From: Zygophlyctis sp. KS116
Lineage: Eukaryota; Chytridiomycota
Direction of reading: 5' to 3'
DNA: 57,442 nt
Assembly: GCA_054661495.1 (NCBI GenBank)
Contig: BAAFSQ010000038.1
Location: forward strand, 1-57,442
Every line of letters begins with the position of its first letter. Position 1 is the stretch's first letter. Under the pieces are notes generated by a model, which worked only from the letters and a program-made list of their open reading frames with translations, was not told the DNA's origin and ran no database searches. Position numbers and translations under genes: made by a program. This document shows, one piece after another, positions 12,801-24,800 of this stretch.

Positions 12801-13113
12801 GCCATGAATTTAGATTCCATGCGAGTGATTCAGTCTAGAATCAAAGTATTAACCAATACCTTTCCTTCACAAGAGCTTCCAAAGTAATATGTGGCATAGA
12901 ATTTGTGGAAAAGATCTTTCTGATCCTTCTTTTCTTCCTTGGGAACTTGATCATTAAGTATTCTTACTTACTCCTCTCTAATCCATATAGAATTTGGATT
13001 TTTGCCTTGACTGAATGTTCTCCGATTGGTTTAGAGAACATTGGCAACTCATCGACCCCATCAGGACCATTAATAACCGATCGGGCTACATAATTATCGT
13101 TATCATTATCCAT
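9842..13113 (-). CDS. CFAP92-like cilia- and flagella-associated protein
   Basis: A multi-exon gene of roughly 950-1000 codons, with many introns of ~25-30 nt. I could chain it from the ATG at 13113 (MDNDNDNYVARSVINGPDG) to the TAG at 9842. N-terminal pieces include VKAKIQILYGLER and SLAWNLNSWQSMHD. A Ser/Pro/His-rich low-complexity region lies at 12690-12040. The central part carries the most recognisable block: LDEKCQRVFCKFRFFGDP, HLVLPGLIDEEKL, FKVEVF, DRDPRLPDD and APYGIAEFDLSEL, the order seen in CFAP92/DUF4550 proteins. The C-terminal part has HIFDSVSRIILLEGVDK and YIHAYGPDLYSP. Family members are axonemal. Some exon joins are uncertain, and the family call is from remembered motif order. 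It lies 54 bp downstream of the rhodopsin gene, on the same strand. Confidence 0.55.
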
Positions 13114-13167
13114 ATCAAATTAAAAACGTCACTCATGCGGGAAAGTGGTAGTGATCCTTTATTCAAC

Positions 13168-14239
13168 TTAAGCTACCAAAAGTTTATTGGCAGTTTTCTT
13201 CACATATTGCTTTTCAGCTGGAATACCCAAAGGCGCAGTGTTGAAAATGAGAGTGAGAGGGATTTTGGCAAATATGTGGGATACGAAGTATAAAAACTCC
13301 CCTTGTGCAAAAGAGATAAATTCAAAGCGGACCAACGCATGAACTAATGCAACTAATTTTAAGATCAATGAATTTCTTACAACCATGCCATGAATATGCA
13401 CTAATTGTTTGAGAAAGCTCCATCAACGACTCATTTACGGGACAGTCATTTTCTCCAGTAATTGCCTTCTTATACATATCCCATATCACCTGAACAGCAA
13501 TGCTATGGGTACCATAAGCTAATAAGAGCATCCATTGAGAAACTGGTCCTTTTGTAATGGATCCAATCAATCCAAAGATTGTTAAAAGCCATGAGTTCAA
13601 AACGGCTCGCTCAATCATTGGTGATTCTACTTGAGAAACAAAACCAATAATGCAAGAAAGACTTTCCATATCAAAGAACCATTCAACATATCTGCACAAA
13701 TCTACAGGGTAACCCATTTCATCTCTCAAATATGGCGTCAGTTCAAAGTAATGCATGACATAAACACCCATTACAGCGAAATTCATGAGAGTAGTGGCTT
13801 TGGTAACAGCAGCCTTTGAGGGGTTATTTGATCCTATATAGGAGAACAAACTGAATACGGTAACCAAAAAGAATGTAAAAATTCCAAGTTGGTACACTTG
13901 TGGAGCATATTCTCTTTCAAATCGGAATTTTTTGCCACTTGAAGAATATCCCAAAGCAGCAACTAATGCAGACACAGTAGACCTATTTAGTCAGAAGAAA
14001 ATGAAGTTTACCACAAGAGGAATGTGGTGACTCTGCCTTGAATAAACTTTGAGATCCCTTTCATAGCTCCAGTATTTGCTAATTGTTTAAAGTATAGATC
14101 ACTTACTATTTTCCTGCTCCCGATGTTTAGAGGTCGGACATTCACATTCATCACACTTTGATGTTATCTTTCCTGTCATAAATTCAGCACATTCACAGGA
14201 ATTGCAAGCTCCTCTAAAAACCTTTATATCGTCAATCAT
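13168..14239 (-). CDS. Type I (microbial) rhodopsin
   Basis: Four exons (14239-14107, 14078-14012, 13982-13381, 13352-13168) sum to 328 residues. A Cys-rich N-terminus (CNSCECAEF ... CDECEC) precedes a possible extra membrane segment (TTFLLWSTVSALVAALG) and seven TM helices. Helix C carries RYVEWFFDMESLSCIIG. This aligns with the RYADWLFTTP region of bacteriorhodopsin, giving Glu at the Asp85 counterion site, Asp at Thr89 and no acid at Asp96. Helix G has FVSHIFAKIPLTLIF, whose Lys is the expected Schiff-base lysine. No cyclase or other enzyme domain follows before the stop, unlike the rhodopsin-guanylyl cyclase fusions of Blastocladiomycota. Glu as counterion recalls channelrhodopsins; lack of a proton donor argues against an efficient proton pump. 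Ion channel, sensor or degenerate pump remain open. Confidence 0.8.
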
Positions 14240-14343
14240 TTTTATATAAACAAACAAAACAATGGACGTGCTTTAAATAGACATCATCAGTCCGACGTCA
14301 TGGAAGTAAAAAAGATGAATTTATTTTGATCCTATAAAGTAGG

Positions 14344-14932
14344 TTAATCCCAACAACAGCATAAGCAACATCCAGCTAATCTAATGATCTTAGCATTAAT
14401 TAATTCTTACAGACCAAGAATACCGGCAGCCGCAGGATTATTCAATGCTCCAGTATTTGATGATTGCTGTGGATACTGTTGTGAAGAATTTCCCATTTGC
14501 TGTTGATTAGGATCTTGTATTAGAGATTTACATTTACTTACATGGAGAATAAGGTTGACCATACGGCACAACAGATGAAGGTCCACCAGGATATGATGGG
14601 TTATGTCCTGAAGTTCCTTGATCTATTGTTTAGTTTATGAACTAGATACTTTGAGATCCTGGATATCCTGCAGTCACTTGATTTTGACCAGGTGGGGGAC
14701 ATTGACCAGGCGGGGGATACTGTTGTGGAGGGGGGTACTGTTGCGGGGGAGGATACTGTTGCGGGGGAGGATACTGGCCTGGTGGAAAGTATTGTTGTGG
14801 GGGAGGATTTCCTGGATTTCCAGTTGGATTGTCTAAAAGAATAAGATTAAGAGATTTACATGGAGATCCTTTTTGATCCCTTCCAGATTCATTCTTTTCT
14901 TCATCGGGATAAACATATTTCGGAGGGTCCAT
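14344..14932 (-). CDS. Pro/Gln-rich protein with Cys-rich C-terminal tail (CYSTM-like)
   Basis: Five exons with four introns (27, 27, 28 and 30 nt) give 158 residues starting MDPPKYVYPDEE. The middle has repeated PPPQQY/PPPGQ units, then further Gln/Ser/Pro-rich sequence. The C-terminus reads NPAAAGILGLLAGCCLCCCWD, close to the palmitoylated or membrane-inserted Cys-rich ends of CYSTM proteins and of many PPxY-type adaptor proteins. It is probably attached to the cytosolic face of a membrane. Using the next AG as the last acceptor would instead give a plain hydrophobic tail (WMLLMLLLGLTYF). I prefer the Cys-rich version because of family resemblance. The start codon is 102 bp from the divergent glycosyltransferase gene. 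Confidence 0.65.
14690..14810. repeat. Short in-frame tandem repeats encoding PPPQQY units
   Basis: Repeats of 15-18 bp (GGGGGAGGATACTGTTGC and variants) encode successive PPPQQYPP/PPPGQ units on the minus strand. Two copies are exact, and others differ by a few bases. Confidence 0.8.
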
Positions 14933-14993
14933 CAGTGAGAGATTAGAGCTTCGAATCAACAATGACGTCAAGAAAAAAACGCAAGGGCTAAAA

Positions 14994-15024
14994 CACGCGA
15001 ACAAACGCGAACAAACGCGACACG
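14994..15024. promoter_or_regulatory. Triplicated ACGCGAACAA box in a divergent promoter
   Basis: ACGCGAACAA is repeated with a 10-bp period (ACGCGAACAAACGCGAACAA, then ACGCGACACG) between the divergent starts at 14932 and 15035. ACGCG plus an A-run matches the core of MCB/SCB cell-cycle boxes bound by fungal MBF/SBF (E2F-like) factors. The same core occurs at 9577, 39530 and 42978. Function is inferred from resemblance. Confidence 0.45.
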
Positions 15025-15034
15025 TTTGAAAGAA

Positions 15035-18000
15035 ATGACCTTTTCTAGTGTGAGTGATGATGCTCTGAAAGACCCAAACACTTGTGTCAACAAAGCAACT
15101 AAGAAATTCACAGCCTTCAGATTTATTGCTGTGCTTGCGATTTTTACGCTTTTTATAGCGGCAATGAATTCATTATACGTATAACATATATAATTTCTAA
15201 CCATAGTATCAACAGATAAAGAATACAATTATGAATATATCATGTAATGCATCATTTTATTTATCGTAGTTGGTTGGAATGATCTATGCTCAGGACATGG
15301 TACAGTTATAAATAGTGACGCTTGTGTCTGTGACTCGGGGTATAATGGTCAATACTGTGATGAAATAGAAAATGGTATGGGTAAGATTGTCATTTTAATT
15401 ATTTAAAGTATTAAATGAAGTTGTTCCGTCGTCAGTTGCAATCTTTACTGATGCTTTTGGAACCCTAAATTCGTTTGATGTACTCTCATTATACTATGAA
15501 TCACTTGCTAAAAACCTACAAAAATCTGGACATGTAATAACAATAGTTTATACTGGCGATTCAAATTCTCAATTTACGAAAATTTCTGCCATGTATGAGA
15601 AGCAAGGAATTAGAGTGATTAAGTAATTAGTTTTATATGACAATAATAGGCTCGAATTTGAACCGACTGTAGAAAAAAAATCAATTTCTGCTTATAATTA
15701 TCTGCGATCATTGAATAGTGGGTTTTCGACAGTTATCTTTTCTAGTTCTTCACATACTGGATTTTATACCCTCAACTCTGTTAATCAGAGACTTTTCAAT
15801 GCAAATACCAAATTTGTTCTGAGTTTAGATGATCTGTCAGAGAAAGATATCGAATCACTGCAAAATTCTGAAAAAAGTCATACTGTAACAGATATTTCTG
15901 TATTGAAGAAGCATTTTATGACCCAAAAATCAATTCAGTTGGCGGTAAGATCTTTTTATATTTATTTTAGAATCAAGTTATATCTCCTACTGAGTCGCTA
16001 ATATCGTTTTATAATGTAAAGGCACCAGCTCAAGTTTTGCATCACGCCTCCTTAATTGAAACTTCTTCAAATATTGCATTTAACAATTTCAAGTCATTCA
16101 AGGAAATAGTTTTTATCGGAGGTAGAAATAACATGGATGGAATTGCTATTTTCTGTGATTCAATCGATGAAATGATCATCACACATTCAGAAGTTTTATT
16201 TGAAAAGAAGATAACTTTCTTTTTGTTTGACAGGGATATAAACGGATTGAGATCTATGGATTATATTGGGTTACGTGCTTCCAGCTGGGAAACAGCAAAT
16301 GTCGAATGGGTTATAAACATCGACCGCGATTACCAGGAAATGGTTCAATATTTTGATAACGCTGACAGCAATCGTATTGCAGTTATACCTGCGATTTTTG
16401 GTGGCGCCGCAATTATTAAGGAGGAGTTCAAGAGTTCTGGAATTCAAATGATAACATTGGAAGATTCGATCGGCTTTGATGCTTTCAACATGAAGCAAGC
16501 ACTTATAAGTCGATTTTTAAAAGAAGGTATTTTAAAAGTGTTATTTAATTTTAGAGACACCTACTAATAATCAAATAACAGACTATTTGCAGCGCTCGAT
16601 AATATTTTGGGATGAATTTGACTCGACAGAGATAAAAACATTACCGGAAGTTAATGCTGATACCCCCCTTGTTTCAGTGATTCTTGTTCATCACAATAGG
16701 CCTGAATTGCTCAAGCAGGCAATTTCTTCCTTGGAAAAGCAGACCTACACCAACTTTGAAGTTGTTCTTGTTGATGATGGAAGTACAGATGCTGCTGCTG
16801 TAGCGTATTTGGACGAGTTATCCTGGAAATGGTGGGAAGAAAAAGGATGGAAAGTCATCCGTGAACCTAACCGATACTTGGGCGCTTCAAGAAATACTGG
16901 TGTCAAACACGCTAACGGAAAGTATGTCTTGTTTATGGATGATGATGATTATGCCAAGCCTCATCAGATCGAGACTTTTGTAAAGGTCGCTTTGGCTACC
17001 AAAGCACCGGTTATGACATCCGGGCATGATGTTTTCAATGGCAGATCTCCTCCATCTGGAAGATCATCTTTGAGATACACTCCTATTGGTGGTGATGTTT
17101 TATCAGGAATGCTAGAAAATGTTTTTGGAGATTCTGCCATGTTTATTGAAAGAGAATACTTTATTGAAAGTGGAGGTTTCACCGAAGAATTTGGCGTTGG
17201 ATTCGAAGATTATGAATACCTGGCAAAAGTTGCACTACGAGGAGATAGAATGGAAGCTATTGCTGAGCCACTCCATTGGTATAGAATTCATCAGGGCACA
17301 ATGAGTGAATCAACGTATTTGAAAGCTAATCAGCTACGTGTTTTGAGGGCATACAGTTCCAACAAATATTCTGCTGATTCAGACCAGAAAAATTTATTGC
17401 TCCATGTTCGTGATACCTTTTTCCAAAAAGGGGAACTATTGAAGCGGGACGATATCAGTTCTTCTTTTTCATCTATATTTTCAAATGCTACTGACACTCA
17501 ATCGTCAGTCAGTCCTGATATTGATATTCCTTTAGTCCCTGAAGTTCCTAGTATTTCATCAACTTCAAGCTCTTCAGCCTTAACTAGTGTACCAACTTTG
17601 GACAAGTTGGACCCCAAATACTTTTTTAAAAGAGCGAAGGTTGTAGGAGTTAAGGTTGAAGGAGTAGTTGAAATCGAACGCCTTATTGTCATCACTGGCA
17701 GCAACTTCGGAAGCGATCCGATTTTGAATATTGAATCAACTAATGGAACAAAAAAATTAAATTTAACCAGTGGCAAGGGTTTTATTGTAAAACCTAATCG
17801 TCTTAACCCATCTCAAAATATCATTGTCATAAATCAAACCGTTTTTGAAAACTACAATGAACATCCAGACAAAGTTTTTCAATCTGATGCTTTTTTAGTG
17901 GATGCCTTTTTCCATGTATATAATACTATTGGAAGGTCTAGAAAAAGTTTGCAGCTCTACTATTCAAATCAAGAGAGTTATAAGACAGCGCAGCTTCAAT

Positions 18001-21000
18001 ATAAATATAACGGAAGCGATTTTTTAGCAAATCTCTGGTTAGAGCGTTTACCAGACACACAAACTCCTCTGTGTCTTTTGAAGGAAGAAACCGATCCTGG
18101 GCTAGGGCAAAATATCATACCAACAATTTACGATCGCCATTCTGGACAGTTGCTGTGTGCACCAGAGCAGAAGTTTTCAGGAAAAATTATTATGGGAATT
18201 TCTGCATCTCCAGTGCTTCATATAGATAATTCGACCCGTGTTAATGACTATTTAGCCATGATATCTCTTAACTCAGATCCTTTCATCTTTCAGTACCAAG
18301 ATTCCCCCCCAACTCTTTTGTCTGCTAAGTTTGACAATTCTGGAGCATTTGTAGCTGTATCTTTTGACAAGAGTATTATAATACGGGGAGAGGGAAAAAA
18401 CCTCCTAAATTGCACAGACTTGTTTATTAATCGCGCGGATCGAAAGTCTCCTAAGCTTTCGGTTTTAAAGGATGATTGCATAATTTCCAGGATTGATTCC
18501 AATACTATCAAACTAACATTTGCCGGTAAATTCTTGGCAGAAAACTCCTTACACGCCTTGAAAGCATTCGACCGTCTCTATCTTAAAAAGTTTATGGTTT
18601 ATAATTACAATAATCCAAAACCATTTACAGGACTAGGAGCTTCTGGATCAGTTATTGTGCAGCCTCTAAATATCGCTCCTGTACCATCGTTAAATCTTCA
18701 AAGTTCTCCTCTTGTCGGAGCATGCTCTGACCTGGTCCTCTTTTTCTCGGCAATGTCAGGCTCTGGAGGCAGACCTTTTATTTCAGTTTCAATTTCTGTT
18801 ACGCCAATGTTAGGCGGATATCTTGCTGTGTCAAGTGCAATCGAGCTAGAAAAAATACTCAATACTCAATCCAATGATATCTTGCTGGGCAAAATTTCAA
18901 AAATTGTTGTTGCTTCAGAAACCTTGTTAGAAACGAATGGCGGAAAAGGCTTTCATCCTGGAAAATATAATGTCTCGGTCACTCTGGTAAATGTTTGGGG
19001 AAAAATTGGAACAAGAAGCTACTCGTTCACTTTCATTCAAGACAAGACTTTACCAAATGTCTTATTTACAGGTCCAGGCGAGACAGGGGCTGATTCTCGC
19101 AAAGATAACTCAATATTTGCACAGATAACAATGAGCTCATCCGCAGCATGTTCTTCTATGCCGAAGCCGTCTTATAAATTCTCCTGGGTACTTTCTGGTT
19201 CTTTGAACCAGCCAATAACTTCAAAAGGTTCTTCCCTTTTAATTAAGCCATTTTCACTACAGCCTAGCGCTTCTTACTCAGCTTCTCTAGAGATTTTCGT
19301 ATATTTACCAGATGAAGTTAAAAATTACACATATAGTTATGATTTCGCTACTATGCAAGATTATTTCACTACTTCTTTAGGGAGCGATAAACAAATCGGT
19401 GTTTCTCAAAGCTTCAATTTGATTCCAGAAGTACGAAATGAATATTATAAGAAAATTAATTATACTATGTTCACCTTTACTTGGGCTTGTAACACGGCTG
19501 GCTCACCATGCCAAGATTCTAACGGCGCAAACTTGGTTTTGGATCAATTTGTTCAGAAGAATACGTTGCAGGGATATCCTTTCTTAAGAATTCCTGCAGA
19601 AAAGTTAAGCGTAGGAAAGTATGTCTTTCAGGTTAATGCGATCAATGAAATAACAAATACTGTCGGAAACCCTCAGTCTTCATCGATCGAGGTAGTGGAT
19701 AGAAAGGTTCCTGATGTCTTAATAACATCTAATGATATTCGACCTTCAACACAAAATCAGAGGTTTGAGATAAAGGCCTCAGTAGTACGCGAATCTGTTT
19801 CTAAAATAATTAATGTGGTATTTTTTTGGGCTAGTGAGCCCTCATGTGGTTCAAAAATATATCATGTAGCTTCTATGGATGATTCGGATCTCGTTACTTC
19901 AAGAAATTCATCCGTTCTCAAGTTCAAACGTAATGTCTTATCTCCCGGTTCATCATATTGTTTATCTTTAAACGTCACGGATAAGGCTACCCAGGCCTCT
20001 TCTATGTCCTTCTTTATTTTCTCAATGCGTAACCGTCCTTCTAGTGGCTTTTGTACTGCTGATAACAATGTAGATAATGTGATTAAACTGACGTCGTTCG
20101 TCGATGATTTATCATTCAATTGCGGATCTTGGATAACAGACGAAGAGTCATATCCTTTACTATATACCTTTGAACTCCAGAAAAAAGGATCGCTTAAGTG
20201 GGTAACAATTTCACGTAGCAGTCCTGATCCATCAATTCAAATGGCTATGACTGAAGGCGAATATACGGTCAGAGCGATAATTTCAGATTCATCGGGATCA
20301 AGTGCTAATAGTCCTGTTTCTTATCAAGTTAATGTTACACAACTAGATTTTGCCTCCTTTGGTTTGCGTAAAAGGAGCATATCAGATGTTTATTTCAAAT
20401 TCTTAGGAGGGTGGTTAGCTAATAAGTCAGAAATTTTCCAAAACACACAGAACATTAATGGAATTAGTTCAGCATTAAGTACAATATCTACACTATCATT
20501 TGATGCGGTGACTAATGCTTATCATCAAACTCTGCAAAGAATTGTGTTTGAAGCTACAAAATCTATGATTGATTCCGGTCTTTTGATAATGAATGAAGAT
20601 TCTGTCAGTTTCTTCGCCTCACAGATTCAGTTGTTCACTGGCACAAAATGTCTCATTCCGTTGGAAAATAGAGAACTTTCTTTAGATTTGCTGCAAGTCA
20701 TTCTTGAAGACGCGGATTCTACCACTTACGATATGCAGGAATCTCTTAAATCGGAAACTTTAGATAAAATTGTCGGGACTCTCACCAATCTCACATGCAC
20801 ATCAAGAGCTAATCTATTCGAAAATTTGCTTTCCAAGAGTAACACTTTAATTCAAAAGGTTGCTGCTATTTCGCTTCGTAGAGCTGGTTGTGGAGAGGTT
20901 GCTTATGACAGTAGTTACAGTGATCTTGCGATTCAAATAGGAAAGGGGGTCTCCTCAGAATATCTTGAATCTGAAGAAAGACAAGTCGGTAGTTTCACGG

Positions 21001-21689
21001 TAAAAATTGCAAATGAGCTTCTGGACTCATGCCCGTCATATATAACCGGCAAAAAAGGTGCCGAGGGTCTAAGAACGATAACAAAAAAGATAATTGATGA
21101 GTCTATTTATCAAATGTCTTATTTAAATGACTCAGGCAGCCCAAAATCATTGACAGGAGGAAATTCAGAAGTCAAATTTGAGATCTCCTCATCAAATGTT
21201 ACTCTGCTTGAATTGTATAATCCTGAATGTTCTTTTGTTAAATATCAAAATGACAAAGAAGATATCACAACCGCAGAATTGTCACAAGAAGGATGTATAA
21301 CAACTGGTATAGACATAAAAGGTAGTAAAATTACATGTATTTGTAATCACTTATCAGATTTTCTCATATCATTTTCTCCTCGTTATGTCAATGTATCAAG
21401 CCCAACTGCATCACCGAGTCCCGAGGGAACTGGCAATAATAACAACAATACAATTATCGCTGCAGCAGTTGGTGGAAGTATTGGTGCTATTCTTATTATT
21501 GGTGCTGCACTATATGTCGGATTGAAGGTTCTACCCAAACGATCAAAGTATTCACCAGGAGCAGAGAGTGAACCTCCTAGAAATGATCAGGTTATGATTG
21601 GTATTCCTTCACCCTCAAACGAAGCTCCATCTGATAATGATAAGAAGGAATTTTCTTCAGTGGATGTCAAAAATGCAGATTTCTCTTAA
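15035..21689 (+). CDS. Giant membrane glycosyltransferase with EGF, GT-B-like, GT2, REJ/PKD-like and GPS domains (copy 1)
   Basis: Seven exons with six introns of 26-28 nt sum exactly to 2163 residues. Order: short cytosolic N-terminus; TM ~26-47; EGF-like module ~66-95 (CSGHG ... CVCDSGYNGQYCD); GT-B-like Rossmann region from ~105 (SVAIFTDAFGTLNS); GT2 domain ~492-720 with LVDDGSTD, FMDDDDYAKPHQ (DxD), GFEDYEY and HWYRIH; then ~900 residues of REJ/PKD/Ig-like beta-sandwich ectodomain; a GPS motif near 2047 (CICNHLSDF, expected HL-S cleavage); TM ~2085-2110 and a short charged tail. Both ends should be cytosolic and all domains luminal or extracellular. GT2 enzymes transfer sugars from nucleotide sugars; REJ and GPS domains occur in polycystins and adhesion receptors. 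The GT2 block is identical in DNA to that of the next gene. Confidence 0.85.
16663..17314 (+). repeat. 652-bp identical block, copy 1 (GT2 domain)
   Basis: This block matches 23403-24054 base for base at an offset of 6740. On both sides the two genes diverge at once to low similarity. It covers almost exactly the GT2 glycosyltransferase domain, from just before VSVILVHH to just after HQGTMSES. Confidence 0.95.
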
Positions 21690-21814
21690 AATTTTGGGTA
21701 AAATGATAAATAAAAAAACTTTATATCTTCAATCACTTGCAAGGATCCATTACGTCATTATTAGCAAATCACGAATCGCGTATAATTCAAGACGCGTCCA
21801 AAGCTTCATTTAAA

Positions 21815-24800
21815 ATGAAGGAGAATGAGATTGGCGGCGAAAAGCAGCCATTACTTTCTGTTGATAAATGTGAATTAACAACGAAAGGCCGATCTAAGAA
21901 GATCACAACTCTATTATATATTATATTTATATTTGTCACCCTAGCCACGACTATCATATTATACCCACTTAAAAATGTAATCATCCATGTTTTTAATTAT
22001 TTAGACATTGCTAGCTTCTTATTATGAGCAGCGTAAGTTGATTTTATTGTTAATAAGTTAAGAGTCATGTTCCTCTAATGGAATTCTGCTGAATGATAAT
22101 TCATGCTTGTGCGATCTTGGATATACTGGTAAAAGTTGTGATCAACTTATTTCATCTGAAATGCCAAAAGATAAAACTATTGCTCTCTTTGTAGATGCAT
22201 TTGGGGATATAAATTCAAATTCGCCACTATCTCTCGGATATGAAGCTTTAGCTCTTCAATTATCACACGAGGGCTACGATGTGACTGTTGTCTACACAGG
22301 CATTAATACCAATGCATTTAGTGCAGTTGCCTCAAAATTTCTGGAGAAAAAGATTTCTCTTCAAAGGTACGTCAAGATACCATGATGAATTTTAGACTGC
22401 CAGAGTCAGGTGTCGAATTCCCCGAAAATATTTTAGAAAGAAGATCATTTGATGCATTTAAATTTCTTCAGAAAAATGATTTTTCAATTATTTATTTCAC
22501 TAGCAGTGCTGGAATAGGATATTATAGTATAAACTCTCATCAACAGGGACTGCTTGCGCCAAATTCAAAGTTTATTCTAGGAATGGATACTCTTCCATTA
22601 GCTTCTCGATTAAAAATTGAAAGTGATGTTGATGATTATCTAGTTATAGATATTCTTGCCTTGAAAGAAAAATTCATGATTGAAAAATCAATTGAAAATT
22701 CTGTAAGACAATTTCATTAATCTTCTCAGGATGCAGTTGTTACATTTAGAAAAAATTCGTTCAAACAACTCACTGCTGATGGTTTTGAGATTAAGGATTT
22801 TCAAAAGAAATTTTCTTTGCAAGAATTTCCATCCAGTGATTTTTTAGACTTCAAAAAAACTACCTTTAAGGCAAAAGAACTTGTTTTCATAGGAGAAATT
22901 TCAATTACCGGCGGAATCAAAGATTTTTGTGATGCTATTGATTCTATTCTTCAGTCTGGAATTGAATCTCCTTTTAAAATCACATTTATTGGTGGATTAG
23001 GAACTATTAATGGCCTCGATTCAAAGGAATATATACAATTGAGATCTTTAAAATGGGATTCACAAAATATTGAATGGGGTATTAAAGATGACATAAGCGT
23101 AAGAAATGCATTGAATTATGTTGGTACTGATGAGAGTGGTAGATTAGCGATCATACCCTCCCTTTCTGATTTCAGTTCAGTTGTTAAATCTAATTTTGAT
23201 GCCTTTGGTGCTCCATATGTTGAAAACAATCTTATTCAAAAAATTACTGATTCTTTAAATAAAGGAGGTAAAAAAATTAAACACTAAAATGTAGTTCGTT
23301 TTTCTAGTCAAACTAAGTTGGATCGATCTGTAAAATGGCCCGTATACCTGGAAAACATTTTTCGTAAAAGCGTACTCGTAGATGAGTTGATGATGAATAC
23401 TTCCCCCCTTGTTTCAGTGATTCTTGTTCATCACAATAGGCCTGAATTGCTCAAGCAGGCAATTTCTTCCTTGGAAAAGCAGACCTACACCAACTTTGAA
23501 GTTGTTCTTGTTGATGATGGAAGTACAGATGCTGCTGCTGTAGCGTATTTGGACGAGTTATCCTGGAAATGGTGGGAAGAAAAAGGATGGAAAGTCATCC
23601 GTGAACCTAACCGATACTTGGGCGCTTCAAGAAATACTGGTGTCAAACACGCTAACGGAAAGTATGTCTTGTTTATGGATGATGATGATTATGCCAAGCC
23701 TCATCAGATCGAGACTTTTGTAAAGGTCGCTTTGGCTACCAAAGCACCGGTTATGACATCCGGGCATGATGTTTTCAATGGCAGATCTCCTCCATCTGGA
23801 AGATCATCTTTGAGATACACTCCTATTGGTGGTGATGTTTTATCAGGAATGCTAGAAAATGTTTTTGGAGATTCTGCCATGTTTATTGAAAGAGAATACT
23901 TTATTGAAAGTGGAGGTTTCACCGAAGAATTTGGCGTTGGATTCGAAGATTATGAATACCTGGCAAAAGTTGCACTACGAGGAGATAGAATGGAAGCTAT
24001 TGCTGAGCCACTCCATTGGTATAGAATTCATCAGGGCACAATGAGTGAATCAACTCAATTGAAAGCTAATCAATTAAGAATGTTAAGATCTTACGTTGAA
24101 CATAACTGGATTTCAAATAATTATGCTAAACGGCTTTTAATGTTTGTTCAAAAGAAGTTTTTCGAAGAAAATGGCAATGAACCTTTTAAGAGAGATTTAG
24201 GATTTCTTAATGGTGATTTGGGCTTGCTTGTCAGCCTTGGATCTAATTCAACTGTTCCAGGTTCATTTCTGTTTGATGCCCCGGTTACACTGGCGAGTTG
24301 TAATGGTGATGCTTGTCCTAAAGTTGGATTACTGAATCCGAAGGTACTCGCCAATTATGAAAATACCACTTTCCTAATGGTTGGTCCAAAGTTGATAGAC
24401 GCAAAGTTTGAATTAGAGGATGTCGGCGAAGTTAAAGTTTCGCTGAAGAAACGAATTGATTCACAAGATTATATCCAACTTTTCTTGCCAAAAATTCGTT
24501 TTACATCATTGACCAAGACTTTTAGGCTACTTGTAACTGAAAATGGTGCTGCTACACTCAGAAAACGAAGCACAGCACCGTCTTCCAATGGTCATTCGAT
24601 ACCTGTCTCGAACAATCCTGCCGCGACAACAAACGATAGCAAAGTCGTAGTTGAAAATGTTCCTGCAGTTGTCGATATCAAGGATTCCTCTATTCCGTTC
24701 TATAGTGGAAGTATAACTCTATACAATCCAGAGATTACAAAAGTCGTTCTAACTGAATTTCAAGAAAAGATATTTATCAATAATGAAATCCAAATCAAGT

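Noticed and set aside
14968-15228. Minus-strand ORF over the start of glycosyltransferase gene 1
   Set aside because: Overlaps the first exon and promoter of a well-supported gene on the other strand and has no recognisable domain.
16964-17182. Minus-strand ORF of 72 codons that occurs identically at 23704-23922
   Set aside because: It is the antisense of the shared GT2 block; its exact duplication only reflects the 652-bp identity.
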